Assembly: GCA_016787785.1 (NCBI GenBank)
Contig: JAEUTO010000006.1
Span: forward strand, 248,001-312,000
Length of the DNA: 64,000 bases
Reading direction: 5' to 3'
Source of the DNA: Bacteroidia bacterium
GTDB lineage: Bacteria; Bacteroidota; Bacteroidia; B-17B0; Aurantibacillaceae
Below are positions 36,160 to 44,914 of the stretch, in pieces. The position numbers and the translations under genes were made by a program. A model generated the notes under the pieces. The model ran no database searches and had not been told where the DNA came from. It saw only the letters and a list, made by a program, of their open reading frames with translations. Every line of letters starts with the position of its first letter. The stretch's first letter is position 1.

Positions 36160-38115
36160 TTAAATATAATCTATCGGGAAGACCAATTTGACCAAAGTGC
36201 CAGATATCTGTCCGCTTGCGTCAATAACATCATTGGTTGATATTTGGATTTTTTCCTTATGCATCGAATTAATTATTTGCATCCTTTCTTCAGTAATGGT
36301 CATTGCCAAAGATTTGTGTGTATTATATACGCTTTTCCTGTTAAACGATTCTGTTTTTCCTATGCCATCGTCCTGCACTTCGCATACGAGCTGCATATCA
36401 TTTACTAAATAAAATTTTATTAAAATGTTACCGTTCTCCTCTTTTGGAATAACACCATGTAAGATGGCATTTTCAATAAATGGTTGAATGAACATGGGCG
36501 GTATCGCTATCGAATCATCCATGTGCTCATCAAGATCTATGCTAAAATTAAATTTATTATTGTAGCGTAATTGCTGTAAGAATAGATACGATTTAAGCAT
36601 TTGCGCTTCCTGCATCACCGAGACCAGTTGTTCGCGCGATTGTTCAAGATTATGGCGTATCAATCGTGAAAAGATGCCTAAATATTCTATCGCTTTTTCT
36701 TTGTCATTCTCGGAAATAAAGCCGCTGATAGATCCGAGTGAATTAAAAATAAAGTGCGGATTCATTTGTGCTGACAAAGCATTTCGTTCCAATTCAAAAT
36801 TTTTCTTTTCAAGTAAACTTTTCTTCTTTAATTGTTGGCGATTATACAAAAGAAAAATTGACAACGAAATTACGATTGCAAGGATAAATGATCCATAGAT
36901 CAATTGTTTTTGGCGTGCGTTCTCAGCGCTTTGTAACTGTTTTTCAGTTTTAAGTAGTTCAATTTCTTTTTCTTTATTTTGAGTTTCATATTTGGCTTCT
37001 AATTCTGCAATAGCTTTAAGACTTGTTTCGTTCTTAATGCTATCTTCAACGGTTTTGTATAATCTATAATAATCGTAAGCTTCTTTATAATTGTGTTTTA
37101 AGCGGTAATGGTTTGAGAAAAAAAGATAGGCTTTTCTTGTATTTAATTTGTTCCCAATTTCTTTCGACATAGTCAATTGTTTTTTATAACAATCTAAAGC
37201 ATTTTCAGGTTGTCGTAATGAGTCATAAATTACGCCCAGTTCACCATAAGTTTCGGCCACACTTTTTTTATCATTTAATTCGTTTAAAAGTGTAAGAGCG
37301 TTTCCGCTTATTTCCAACGCTTTTTTGTAATCTCCTAAAATATAATGAAGAGATCCAATATTGGCGTAGGCTAATGCTACGCCTTGTTTATCTCCAATTT
37401 CTGCATCAATTTTTAATGTAGCATTAAAATACGTGAATGCTTTCGGGTAGTTTTTTACTTGTTGGTATGCCAGTCCGATATTATTTAGGACTTCAGCGTA
37501 AAAGTAGCTATCGTTTTCTATACCTTTTACTTCAAGTATTTTTAAATAGAAGTCTAATGCTTCCGTATATTTTTCCTGAAGGTAATAGATATTTGCAATA
37601 GACATTAATGAGCCAGAGATCAGTCGACTTTCTTTTAACCCTTCTCTTATTTTTAACGCGGCCATATAATTTTCAAGTGCTTTTGCATACTGCCCTTTAT
37701 TTGAATGGATAATGCCCATATTGCTTATAATATCGGCCTCACCTTTTTTGTCATTTAATTTTTTAGTAACAACCAGCGCTTTGGAAAAAAACGCGTTGGC
37801 CTTTGAATAGTTATGCTCGTTTAAGTATGCAATACCTGTTCGGTTTAATGAAATATAGAGCCCGATCTTGTAATCAATTTTTTCGGATAAACTTTGCGAT
37901 TGTAATAGATACTCGCGTGCGCTTGTATAGTCTCTGTCACCTATAAGATAACCGCCAATATCATTTAATAATTTTACTTTGCTTGTATCTTGCTGAGTCT
38001 TTGCAAGCACCCGTTTAAGTGAATCAATGATCGCTTCATTTCTGCCAAAAGATCTTAATTGGCAAATAAACAACGTAAACAAAAAAAACCTAAACAGATA
38101 TCTATTAGAAAGCAT
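36160..38115 (-). CDS. TPR-containing LytS/YehU-type sensor histidine kinase
   Basis: 651 residues. A signal-anchor-like N-terminus, about seven tetratricopeptide repeats in the periplasm (about 60-355), a coiled segment, one membrane helix (about 406-424) and a His_kinase/HATPase module. The phosphoacceptor is His454 in AQMNPHFIFNSL, and the ATPase N box is IPPMFIQPFIENAILHG. This architecture is common in Bacteroidota, where it pairs with a LytTR regulator; the regulator gene follows directly. The periplasmic TPR domain probably senses an envelope or extracellular protein. Confidence 0.92.
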   Translation of the reverse strand: MLSNRYLFRFFLFTLFICQLRSFGRNEAIIDSLKRVLAKTQQDTSKVKLLNDIGGYLIGDRDYTSAREYLLQSQSLSEKIDYKIGLYISLNRTGIAYLNEHNYSKANAFFSKALVVTKKLNDKKGEADIISNMGIIHSNKGQYAKALENYMAALKIREGLKESRLISGSLMSIANIYYLQEKYTEALDFYLKILEVKGIENDSYFYAEVLNNIGLAYQQVKNYPKAFTYFNATLKIDAEIGDKQGVALAYANIGSLHYILGDYKKALEISGNALTLLNELNDKKSVAETYGELGVIYDSLRQPENALDCYKKQLTMSKEIGNKLNTRKAYLFFSNHYRLKHNYKEAYDYYRLYKTVEDSIKNETSLKAIAELEAKYETQNKEKEIELLKTEKQLQSAENARQKQLIYGSFILAIVISLSIFLLYNRQQLKKKSLLEKKNFELERNALSAQMNPHFIFNSLGSISGFISENDKEKAIEYLGIFSRLIRHNLEQSREQLVSVMQEAQMLKSYLFLQQLRYNNKFNFSIDLDEHMDDSIAIPPMFIQPFIENAILHGVIPKEENGNILIKFYLVNDMQLVCEVQDDGIGKTESFNRKSVYNTHKSLAMTITEERMQIINSMHKEKIQISTNDVIDASGQISGTLVKLVFPIDYI

Positions 38116-38162
38116 TTCTTAGTTATAAGTAAGCCTCTAAATATAATCAAAATAATAAAACT

Positions 38163-38195
38163 ACCGAATTGTAACTCATACTTACCGAATTGTAA
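38163..38195. promoter_or_regulatory. Predicted LytTR operator: 12-bp direct repeat, 21-bp period
   Basis: ACCGAATTGTAA occurs at 38163-38174 and again at 38184-38195, identical at all 12 positions and 21 bp apart start to start. Two repeats on the same helical face with about two-turn spacing is the known site geometry of LytTR regulators such as AgrA. It lies between the divergent kinase gene and the 925-residue T9SS gene, about 30 bp upstream of a near-consensus -7 box. Confidence 0.65.
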
Positions 38196-38224
38196 ATGAG
38201 GGTTAAAGACCCTCTCTTTTGTTC

Positions 38225-38232
38225 TAACTTTA
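38225..38232 (+). promoter_or_regulatory. Candidate -7 box TAACTTTA of the 925-aa T9SS gene
   Basis: Seven of eight matches to TAnnTTTG; no -33 TTTG at the correct spacing, which fits a promoter that needs an activator bound at the upstream direct repeat. Confidence 0.4.
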
Positions 38233-38278
38233 GAAGGAATTTTTACGTAATACTAAAAGAACAACTAAACTATATCAA

Positions 38279-41056
38279 ATGAAAAGAAAAATTACTACCA
38301 ACACTTTTAAGAGATCATTACTAATAATTGGATTTATTTTTGGAACTGCTTTTAGCAATGGCGGTTCATCATTTGCGCAGGCCTGGCAGTGGGCTTTTTC
38401 TGGCGCGGGCGCTGCTGCAGATTACTCGGGTAGTTCATGTGTGGACGCTTCAGGGAATCTTATAACAACCGGTACCTTTTACAGCAACCCGCTTCAAATG
38501 GGTACGGTAACTTTAAATAATTCGGGATCATCCGGTTCAGATGCTTATATAGCTAAGTTAAGTCCAAGCGGAACGGTGATCTGGGCAAATAAAATTGGAG
38601 GACCAAACAATGAATCAATTACAGGTGTTTCTACCGACGCAAGTGGAAATATTTATGTACTCGGATATTATAATAGTGCATTCTTAACGGTTGCACCTTT
38701 GAGCGTAAGCAATTTTACAAATAACTTAACCTACGATATTTTTGTGGCATGTTACAACTCGGCCGGACTTATTCAATGGTTTAAGTCTTACGGCGGGGCA
38801 AAAGATGAGCAAACAGGTGGGTGTGTTTATTCAAACTCACTTTCTTGTTTATACATTGCCGGTAGTTTTTATTCGACTTCATTTACAGCAGGAACAAATA
38901 CAGTAACAAATAGCGATGTTACCGGAAATAATCCTGATATTTTTTTAGCGAAGCTTACCAATACTGTTGTAAACTGGGCAAAAGCAACAGGCTCAAGTAC
39001 GAGTCAGGATCGTGCTTCAAAAATGGCAATTGATTCAAACTCTGATCCATATTTTATTGGAACCATTGCACCCAATTCAAACACAACTGTAATAGGCGTA
39101 ACCACTCTTACTACTTATGGTGGGCAGGATATTGTTTTTGCGAAATATAATTCGTCAGGTACACCCGTTTGGTCTAAGAATGTGGGAGGATCTATTAATT
39201 GTACCTGCGATTTCGCAGGAGGAATAGGCGTTGATGCGTCTAACAATGTGTTCCTGAGTGGAACGTACATCGGGGCATCTTTAGTTGCCGGTACATTTAC
39301 TTTAACCAACTCTGGCGGCTATGATTGTTTTGCAGCCAAAACAAACTCTCTGGGTGTTTTTCAATGGATCAATAAAGTAGGTGGCTTAGGTGATCAATAT
39401 AGTAATGATGTAACAAATGACGTAACTGGAAATGTATTTATTACGGGATCTTTTTCGGGTACCAACATAGTTGTTGGAACGACTACTTTAAACAATTCTA
39501 CTCCAGGTATAAATACCGAGATCTATGTTGTAAAATATAACAATGCAGGTACTCCGCAATGGGCTATATCAGCTGCCGGCGCGAATAATGATGAACAAGG
39601 TAACGATCTTTCATGCGATGCCGGTGGAAATGTTTATGTTACCGGAAATATTTATACATCGCCAACCGTGTTTGGTACGTCAACAATTACAAGCACAGGT
39701 GTTAACGATGTTTTTGCGGCAAGAATAAGTTGTTTAACCAATACCATTAGTGGTGTTAGCAGTGTTTGTCAGGGTTCTTCCACAACTCTAACAGCAACGG
39801 GTGCCACTACATACACATGGAGCACGGGTGCAACCGGTTCATCCATTGTTGTTACACCAACTGCTAATACAACTTATTCTTTAACTGGCTCAAGCGGTGC
39901 TTGCTCAAATACAAGTACACCTTTCTCGGTAACGTTTTTACCGGCTAGCATAAATACAGGATCAAATTTAAATTTATTATGTAGTGTGCCGCAACCAATA
40001 AGTGTTACCACAAATCCTTCAACACCAACTTTAGTTGTTTGGACGCCTACAACTGGTTTAAGTAGTAGCTCTGTTTTAACACCTACCGTTATTGCTCCTT
40101 CAGCTTCAACCCAATATACCGTAACAGCAAATTTAGCTAATGGTTGCGTGGCAAGTGGCACTTTACTGGTAACGCAATATGCTCAAAAACCGGACATTTG
40201 CTTAGCTACTGTAGATACTTTAGGTTTTAATAACGAGATCTTTTGGGATAAAACTTTGTACACTAGTGTAGATAGTTTTATTGTTTATCGCGAAGTAAGT
40301 ACAAATATTTATAAACGCATTGCAGCAATAAGTGTTAACGCTTATAGCGGGTTTACCGACACAGTAAGAAGTGTTGGTCCAGCAAATGGCGACCCAAATA
40401 CAACCTCATACAAATATAAATTACAGATCCGCGACCTTTGTGGTAATTATAGCGCAATGAGTTATTGGCATCAAACTATTTTTATACAAGATCAGCAAAA
40501 CGGAAATTTTAACTGGAACTCTTATGCTATTGAAAGTAGCGTAACCCCTGTAAGTGTTTACGATCTATTTAGGATCGATCTTGCAACCAATGGCTATACT
40601 TTGGTTACGTCAACTACCGGAGGCTTGGCAACCGATCCGCAATACAATGCGTTTCAAACTTCCGCCAAATGGCGTGTGCAGGCCAATGGTTTTAATTGTA
40701 ATCCAACCAATAGAACAAACAGTACATTAAATCAAAAAATTAAAACAAAAAGCAATATTAAGAACGATAGATTGGTAGGAATAAAAAATTATGAGTTAAT
40801 GAATTCGTTAATTAGCACATATCCTTCTCCCGCAAAAGATGTTGTTTTTATTGACAGCAGGGCTTTGGCTAATGTTGATATTGAAATTGAAATGCAAAAC
40901 ACGCTTGGACAAACAATATTCTCTAAAAAATATACTGCAAGTTCAACCGAAAAATATCAAATAGAAACTTCAGCTTTTGCAAATGGTGTTTATTTTATTA
41001 ACATCAAACAACAAAATAAAACTGTTGCTGTTAAGAAAATTGTTATAAGTAAATAA
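38279..41056 (+). CDS. T9SS cargo protein with SBBP-like repeats (925 aa)
   Basis: Secreted, probably surface-anchored protein. Signal peptide to about residue 34 (ending SSFAQ). Residues 35-490 carry repeated SBBP-like units of about 60-65 residues (AKLSPSGTVIWANKIGG, GNIYVLGYY, GNVFITGSFSG), predicted propeller; an Ig-like domain (about 490-560) and a second beta domain (about 560-635) follow. Residues 640-925 are the shared 286-residue C-terminal block with FN3-like module and sorting domain, about four fifths identical to that of the 1018-residue protein by eye. Divergent from the sensor kinase and preceded by the predicted LytTR site. Confidence 0.85.
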   Translation: MKRKITTNTFKRSLLIIGFIFGTAFSNGGSSFAQAWQWAFSGAGAAADYSGSSCVDASGNLITTGTFYSNPLQMGTVTLNNSGSSGSDAYIAKLSPSGTVIWANKIGGPNNESITGVSTDASGNIYVLGYYNSAFLTVAPLSVSNFTNNLTYDIFVACYNSAGLIQWFKSYGGAKDEQTGGCVYSNSLSCLYIAGSFYSTSFTAGTNTVTNSDVTGNNPDIFLAKLTNTVVNWAKATGSSTSQDRASKMAIDSNSDPYFIGTIAPNSNTTVIGVTTLTTYGGQDIVFAKYNSSGTPVWSKNVGGSINCTCDFAGGIGVDASNNVFLSGTYIGASLVAGTFTLTNSGGYDCFAAKTNSLGVFQWINKVGGLGDQYSNDVTNDVTGNVFITGSFSGTNIVVGTTTLNNSTPGINTEIYVVKYNNAGTPQWAISAAGANNDEQGNDLSCDAGGNVYVTGNIYTSPTVFGTSTITSTGVNDVFAARISCLTNTISGVSSVCQGSSTTLTATGATTYTWSTGATGSSIVVTPTANTTYSLTGSSGACSNTSTPFSVTFLPASINTGSNLNLLCSVPQPISVTTNPSTPTLVVWTPTTGLSSSSVLTPTVIAPSASTQYTVTANLANGCVASGTLLVTQYAQKPDICLATVDTLGFNNEIFWDKTLYTSVDSFIVYREVSTNIYKRIAAISVNAYSGFTDTVRSVGPANGDPNTTSYKYKLQIRDLCGNYSAMSYWHQTIFIQDQQNGNFNWNSYAIESSVTPVSVYDLFRIDLATNGYTLVTSTTGGLATDPQYNAFQTSAKWRVQANGFNCNPTNRTNSTLNQKIKTKSNIKNDRLVGIKNYELMNSLISTYPSPAKDVVFIDSRALANVDIEIEMQNTLGQTIFSKKYTASSTEKYQIETSAFANGVYFINIKQQNKTVAVKKIVISK

Positions 41057-41070
41057 CTTTAAATTGAGGT

Positions 41071-41107
41071 AAAAGCCTGGTTAGTTTTAGTAATTAACCG
41101 GGCTTTT
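41071..41107 (+). terminator. Terminator after the 925-aa T9SS gene
   Basis: Stem AAAAGCCTGGTTA / TTAACCGGGCTTTT with a loop of about 10 nt, one wobble/mismatch. Confidence 0.8.
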
Positions 41108-41186
41108 GCTATTATAGTGTTAATTATTTAAGGAATAACTCAATTTTAACTTTTACCAATATCATTGGGGATAACTCAGAGCTATT

Positions 41187-41221
41187 TTTGAATTTTTGAA
41201 GGAGATTTTTCACTAAATTCG
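41187..41221 (+). promoter_or_regulatory. Predicted promoter of the 817-aa T9SS gene
   Basis: TTTG (41187-41190), 23-nt spacer, TAAATTCG (41214-41221), 31 nt before the ATG. Upstream, the 7-mer TAACTCA occurs twice (41136 and 41172) and once at 38172 next to the LytTR repeat. Confidence 0.5.
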
Positions 41222-41252
41222 ATACTGATTTCAATAAACTAATACTATCATC

Positions 41253-43706
41253 ATGAAAAAAAATTTACTAAGTTTTATTTTTTTGCTTTTTGCAGGTATT
41301 ACCTTTGCTCAAACCGTTCCAAATGGTGGTTTTGAGAGTTGGGTAGTTAACGCATATGAAAACCCACAAGGGTTTCAGACGTCTAATTACAAATTAGATA
41401 ATGGCGTACAAAGTCCGGTTAATGCAACCAAAGTAACGGATGCCTACCAGGGTTCTTTTGCTTTAAAGTTAACTACATCGGCGGTACCAAGCGGCACTGC
41501 TTTTGCTTTTTTTGCAAATGGTAATCCGGGTTCAAATCCAACAGGCGGAATTCCCTATTCACAAAAGCCAACTGGTATAAAATTCTTTTACAAGAGCAAT
41601 ATTATGCCTACTGATACGGCGATATTTTTAACGATCTTCAAAAAAGCAGGCGCAGTTGTTGGAAGTTATTTTTACAAGATCGCAACCACACACACAACCT
41701 ATACTTTATTTAATCAAACGCTTAATCCGGCTTTACCGGTTTTTCCTGATACAGTTATTATTGCTTCAGCGTCAAGTAATGCATTTAGTGGTAATGCAAT
41801 TCCGGGTAACAGTCTTCAGTTGGATAGTATTTCTTTTACAGGTGTAGCTTTTCAACCGGCAAATTTAAATGGCAACTTCGAACAATGGCAAACCGAAACA
41901 GATTATAAATTAAATGGATGGAATTTAAATGGCGGTTTTCAGCGTACCAGTGATAAATATTCGGGAAATTATGCACTTGAACTACAAACGGTTCCTCCTT
42001 CATTTGGTGATAACCAGGTACGAGTTGGAAGGGCAGGTACAGGTATACCTACACCAAGTACTACACTTGGTGGCACACCTTATTCCGGGCAGATAGACAC
42101 AATGTTTTTGTACTATAAATATTTACCATCTAATCCACTTGATAGCGCGAGGGTTTTTATTAATTTTAAAAAGAATTTTGTTTACATTGGAGGTGGAGGC
42201 TTGACGCTTTTACCACAAGCGCCAGTTTACACATTGAAAAAGATCCCGTGGAATCTTGCTATTGCACCTGATACAATGGTAATTTCAATGGAGTCGTCAA
42301 AGTTTCCGGTTCAAAATTCTTTTGTAGGCGCCGATTTTAAGATCGACAATATGTATCTAAAATCGCAAATGTACACTGTATCAAATTTTACAATGCCAAC
42401 AACAGGTTGCGTAGGGCAGGTTATTAATTTAACTGACAACTCAACAAATATGCCCAGTAACTGGAACTGGATCATGCCAGGAGGTTCGCCATCGAGTTCA
42501 ATTTTACAAAGCCCTAGTGTTACTTTTAATACACCAGGCACAAAAACCATTACTATGAACGCAGGTAATCAATTTGGAAGCGGCGCATCTATTTCAAAAA
42601 CCATTACTATTTATTCAGTACCGGGTATTGCCGCAACATCTATTCTTACCTGTGGTGGTGGTAGTGTAACGCTCAATGCAAGTGGCGCAACTACTTATAC
42701 CTGGAGTACAGGACAAACCAGTCAAAATATTACTGTAAGCGCTTCAAACTCTATCACTACAAATTATACGGTAATGGGTACAACCGGTGGATGTACCAAT
42801 TCAGCAGTTGGCAGTGTTATTATACCATTTGTGGAAGTGCCAAGTATCTGTTTGGTGACAGTAGATTCACTTGGAGACAACAATGTTATTTATTGGGAAA
42901 AAACCTTATATGATAACGTAGATAGTTTTATTGTTTATCGCGAGATATATAATAACGTTTATAAGCGTATTGCTGCCGTTAGTAAAAATGCGTTTAGCGG
43001 CTATACAGATACTGCAAGAAGCATTGGCCCTGCTAACGGCGATCCTAATACTACAGCATACAGATATAAGCTGCAAATTCGCGACACCTGTGGACATTAT
43101 GGCGTGTTAAGCAAATGGCATCAAACCCTTTTTATACAAGATCAGCAGAATGGAAATTTTAACTGGAATTCATATGCTATTGAGAATAGTACTTCACCGG
43201 TTACTGTTTATGATCTTTATAGAATAAGTTTAAGTAACAATACATACACGTTAGTTGCATCAACTACTGCATTTCTTGCAACAGATCCTCAATATGGTTT
43301 ATGGCAAACCACTGCCAAATGGCGTATTGAGGCAAATGGTTTTAATTGCAATCCAACAAACCGAACCAATGGCATCTTAAGCCAAAAGGTTAAAACAAAA
43401 AGTAATATTAAGAATGATAGGTTAGTAGGAATAAAAAATTATGAATTAATGAATGCTTCTGTCACCACTTACCCTTCTCCTGCAAAAGATGTTGTTTTTA
43501 TTGACGGTAGAACTTTAGCCAATATTGATTTCAATGTTGAATTGCAAAATACATTAGGACAAGTTATCTATAGCAAAAATTATTCTGCCAGTTCAAACGA
43601 AAAATATCAAATAGATATGAATGCCTTTACTAACGGCGTTTATTTTGTAAATCTTAAACGCAATAATCAAACCTTTGCAGTTAAAAAGATAGTAGTTAAT
43701 AAATAA
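41253..43706 (+). CDS. T9SS cargo protein with two PCMD-like domains and PKD (817 aa)
   Basis: Secreted protein with signal peptide (1-20, ending TFAQ). Two tandem jelly-roll-like domains (about 21-205 and 206-372), each starting with NGGFESW / NGNFEQWQ and containing a TGIKFFYKS / IDTMFLYYKY strand, resemble Bacteroidota putative carbohydrate-binding (PCMD-like) domains. A PKD domain (about 378-455, NWIMPGGSPSSS) and an Ig-like domain (about 455-528) follow. Residues 532-817 are the shared 286-residue C-terminal block. So the head differs from those of the 1018- and 925-residue proteins while the tail is the same. Confidence 0.83.
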   Translation: MKKNLLSFIFLLFAGITFAQTVPNGGFESWVVNAYENPQGFQTSNYKLDNGVQSPVNATKVTDAYQGSFALKLTTSAVPSGTAFAFFANGNPGSNPTGGIPYSQKPTGIKFFYKSNIMPTDTAIFLTIFKKAGAVVGSYFYKIATTHTTYTLFNQTLNPALPVFPDTVIIASASSNAFSGNAIPGNSLQLDSISFTGVAFQPANLNGNFEQWQTETDYKLNGWNLNGGFQRTSDKYSGNYALELQTVPPSFGDNQVRVGRAGTGIPTPSTTLGGTPYSGQIDTMFLYYKYLPSNPLDSARVFINFKKNFVYIGGGGLTLLPQAPVYTLKKIPWNLAIAPDTMVISMESSKFPVQNSFVGADFKIDNMYLKSQMYTVSNFTMPTTGCVGQVINLTDNSTNMPSNWNWIMPGGSPSSSILQSPSVTFNTPGTKTITMNAGNQFGSGASISKTITIYSVPGIAATSILTCGGGSVTLNASGATTYTWSTGQTSQNITVSASNSITTNYTVMGTTGGCTNSAVGSVIIPFVEVPSICLVTVDSLGDNNVIYWEKTLYDNVDSFIVYREIYNNVYKRIAAVSKNAFSGYTDTARSIGPANGDPNTTAYRYKLQIRDTCGHYGVLSKWHQTLFIQDQQNGNFNWNSYAIENSTSPVTVYDLYRISLSNNTYTLVASTTAFLATDPQYGLWQTTAKWRIEANGFNCNPTNRTNGILSQKVKTKSNIKNDRLVGIKNYELMNASVTTYPSPAKDVVFIDGRTLANIDFNVELQNTLGQVIYSKNYSASSNEKYQIDMNAFTNGVYFVNLKRNNQTFAVKKIVVNK

Positions 43707-43726
43707 CCCTAATTAGAGTTTAATTT

Positions 43727-43762
43727 AAAAGCGGTTGTTCTTGGGAACAGCCGCTTTTTTTT
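43727..43762 (+). terminator. Terminator after the 817-aa T9SS gene
   Basis: Stem AAAAGCGGTTGTTC / GAACAGCCGCTTTT with loop TTGG and a T run. Confidence 0.88.
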
Positions 43763-43786
43763 ATGTTTTTTTAATGTTATTTTAAG

Positions 43787-43794
43787 TATTTTCG
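43787..43794 (+). promoter_or_regulatory. Predicted -7 box TATTTTCG
   Basis: TAnnTTCG variant ending 4 nt before the GTG start at 43799; the transcript would start at the start codon. Confidence 0.45.
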
Positions 43795-43798
43795 TAAG

Positions 43799-44914
43799 GT
43801 GTTTTTCAGGTGTATAATTGGGTTATGTTTTGTTCTTTTCAGCTGTTTTGTAACAGCTCAAAATGGTATTACCGGTAATCCGGATTGGCAGATAAAACCC
43901 GCTGTTAACGAGGGTTTTGTTCTTATTCACCGCACAAGTATTGGACACCTTGTAAAAGGTTATCCATCAATATACGAGGTTAACGTTTCAAAACCCACGT
44001 TGGGTAACAAATTATGGCATCTCGAAAATAACAAACCCGATATTGGTCTTTCCTTTCAGTGCCTTGATTTTAAAAATCCAAAGCAATTAGGTTATGCATT
44101 GATCTTTGCGCCTTATGTAGAATTACCATTAAATGTAAAAGAAAAAAGGTCACGCGTAATAATGCGTTTGTGTTGGGGTGCTACTTACATTACAAAGAGT
44201 TTTGATGTTGTTACTAATCGTAAGAACATTGCAATTGGTAGCCACCTAAACGCTTTTGTGCAATTTAAATGGTTCTGGCATTTTCAACTAACCAAAAATT
44301 TACGTTTTGAACCAGGATTTGCTTTTACGCACGCCAGTAATGGAAAATCGAGGAATCCTAACTTAGGTTTAAATGTAGTGAGTTTAAATGCAGGATTTAA
44401 TTTTTTGATCCCGTCAAAGAAAACAAAAACAGAGATCTCAAAAATTGATTCATCAACAAGAGTAAGATCAAAAAATGAGTTATTTGCTTTTGCCGCTATT
44501 GGTTTTAACCAACATGAGATAGCTACTCCTGAATTAAAGACCTTTGTTGTTTCGGCCGCATATCAGCGAAACGTGCGTAACACGCATAAATTTAGTGCAG
44601 GTTTAGATCTTTTTTATGATGAGAATTTTATTCATGATTATGAAGTTGATTTCCAAAAAAAGCCGGTAGGAATTGATCAATATAGGATGAGCGCGAGGCT
44701 TGGCTATTCCTATAACATTGGCCGAATTAGTTTACCAATAGAAATGGGATATTACGTTTTTCAAAAAAATAAGCCAAATGGTATTATAGTAAGCAGGATA
44801 GGAGTAAGGTACTATAGCAAGTGTGGACTTGTTGGCCATTTTGGTTTACGCACCCATTTTGCAGTTGCTTATTGTTTTGAATACGGATTGGGTTATAGAT
44901 TTTTTATAAAATAG
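43799..44914 (+). CDS. Outer-membrane acyloxyacyl hydrolase / PagL-like protein
   Basis: 371 residues starting at GTG, signal peptide 1-21 (ending FVTAQ). Most of the protein is alternating beta-strand with aromatic girdles, as in outer-membrane barrels, and it ends GLGYRFFIK. The segment FEPGFAFTHASNGKSRNPNLGLN has the H-A-S-N-G pattern of PagL (lipid A 3-O-deacylase), whose catalytic His and Ser are the H and S of that motif, so lipid A deacylation is the best guess. The 140-residue periplasm-facing C-terminal half is larger than in classical PagL. The GIN-domain lipoprotein follows in the same frame directly after the TAG. Confidence 0.72.
   Translation: MFFRCIIGLCFVLFSCFVTAQNGITGNPDWQIKPAVNEGFVLIHRTSIGHLVKGYPSIYEVNVSKPTLGNKLWHLENNKPDIGLSFQCLDFKNPKQLGYALIFAPYVELPLNVKEKRSRVIMRLCWGATYITKSFDVVTNRKNIAIGSHLNAFVQFKWFWHFQLTKNLRFEPGFAFTHASNGKSRNPNLGLNVVSLNAGFNFLIPSKKTKTEISKIDSSTRVRSKNELFAFAAIGFNQHEIATPELKTFVVSAAYQRNVRNTHKFSAGLDLFYDENFIHDYEVDFQKKPVGIDQYRMSARLGYSYNIGRISLPIEMGYYVFQKNKPNGIIVSRIGVRYYSKCGLVGHFGLRTHFAVAYCFEYGLGYRFFIK

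Noticed and set aside
41132-41178. GGAATAACTCA / GGGATAACTCA pair as another LytTR site before the 817-aa gene
   Set aside because: The two copies are 36 bp apart, not on the same helical face at a LytTR-type spacing, and lack the TACCGAA core.
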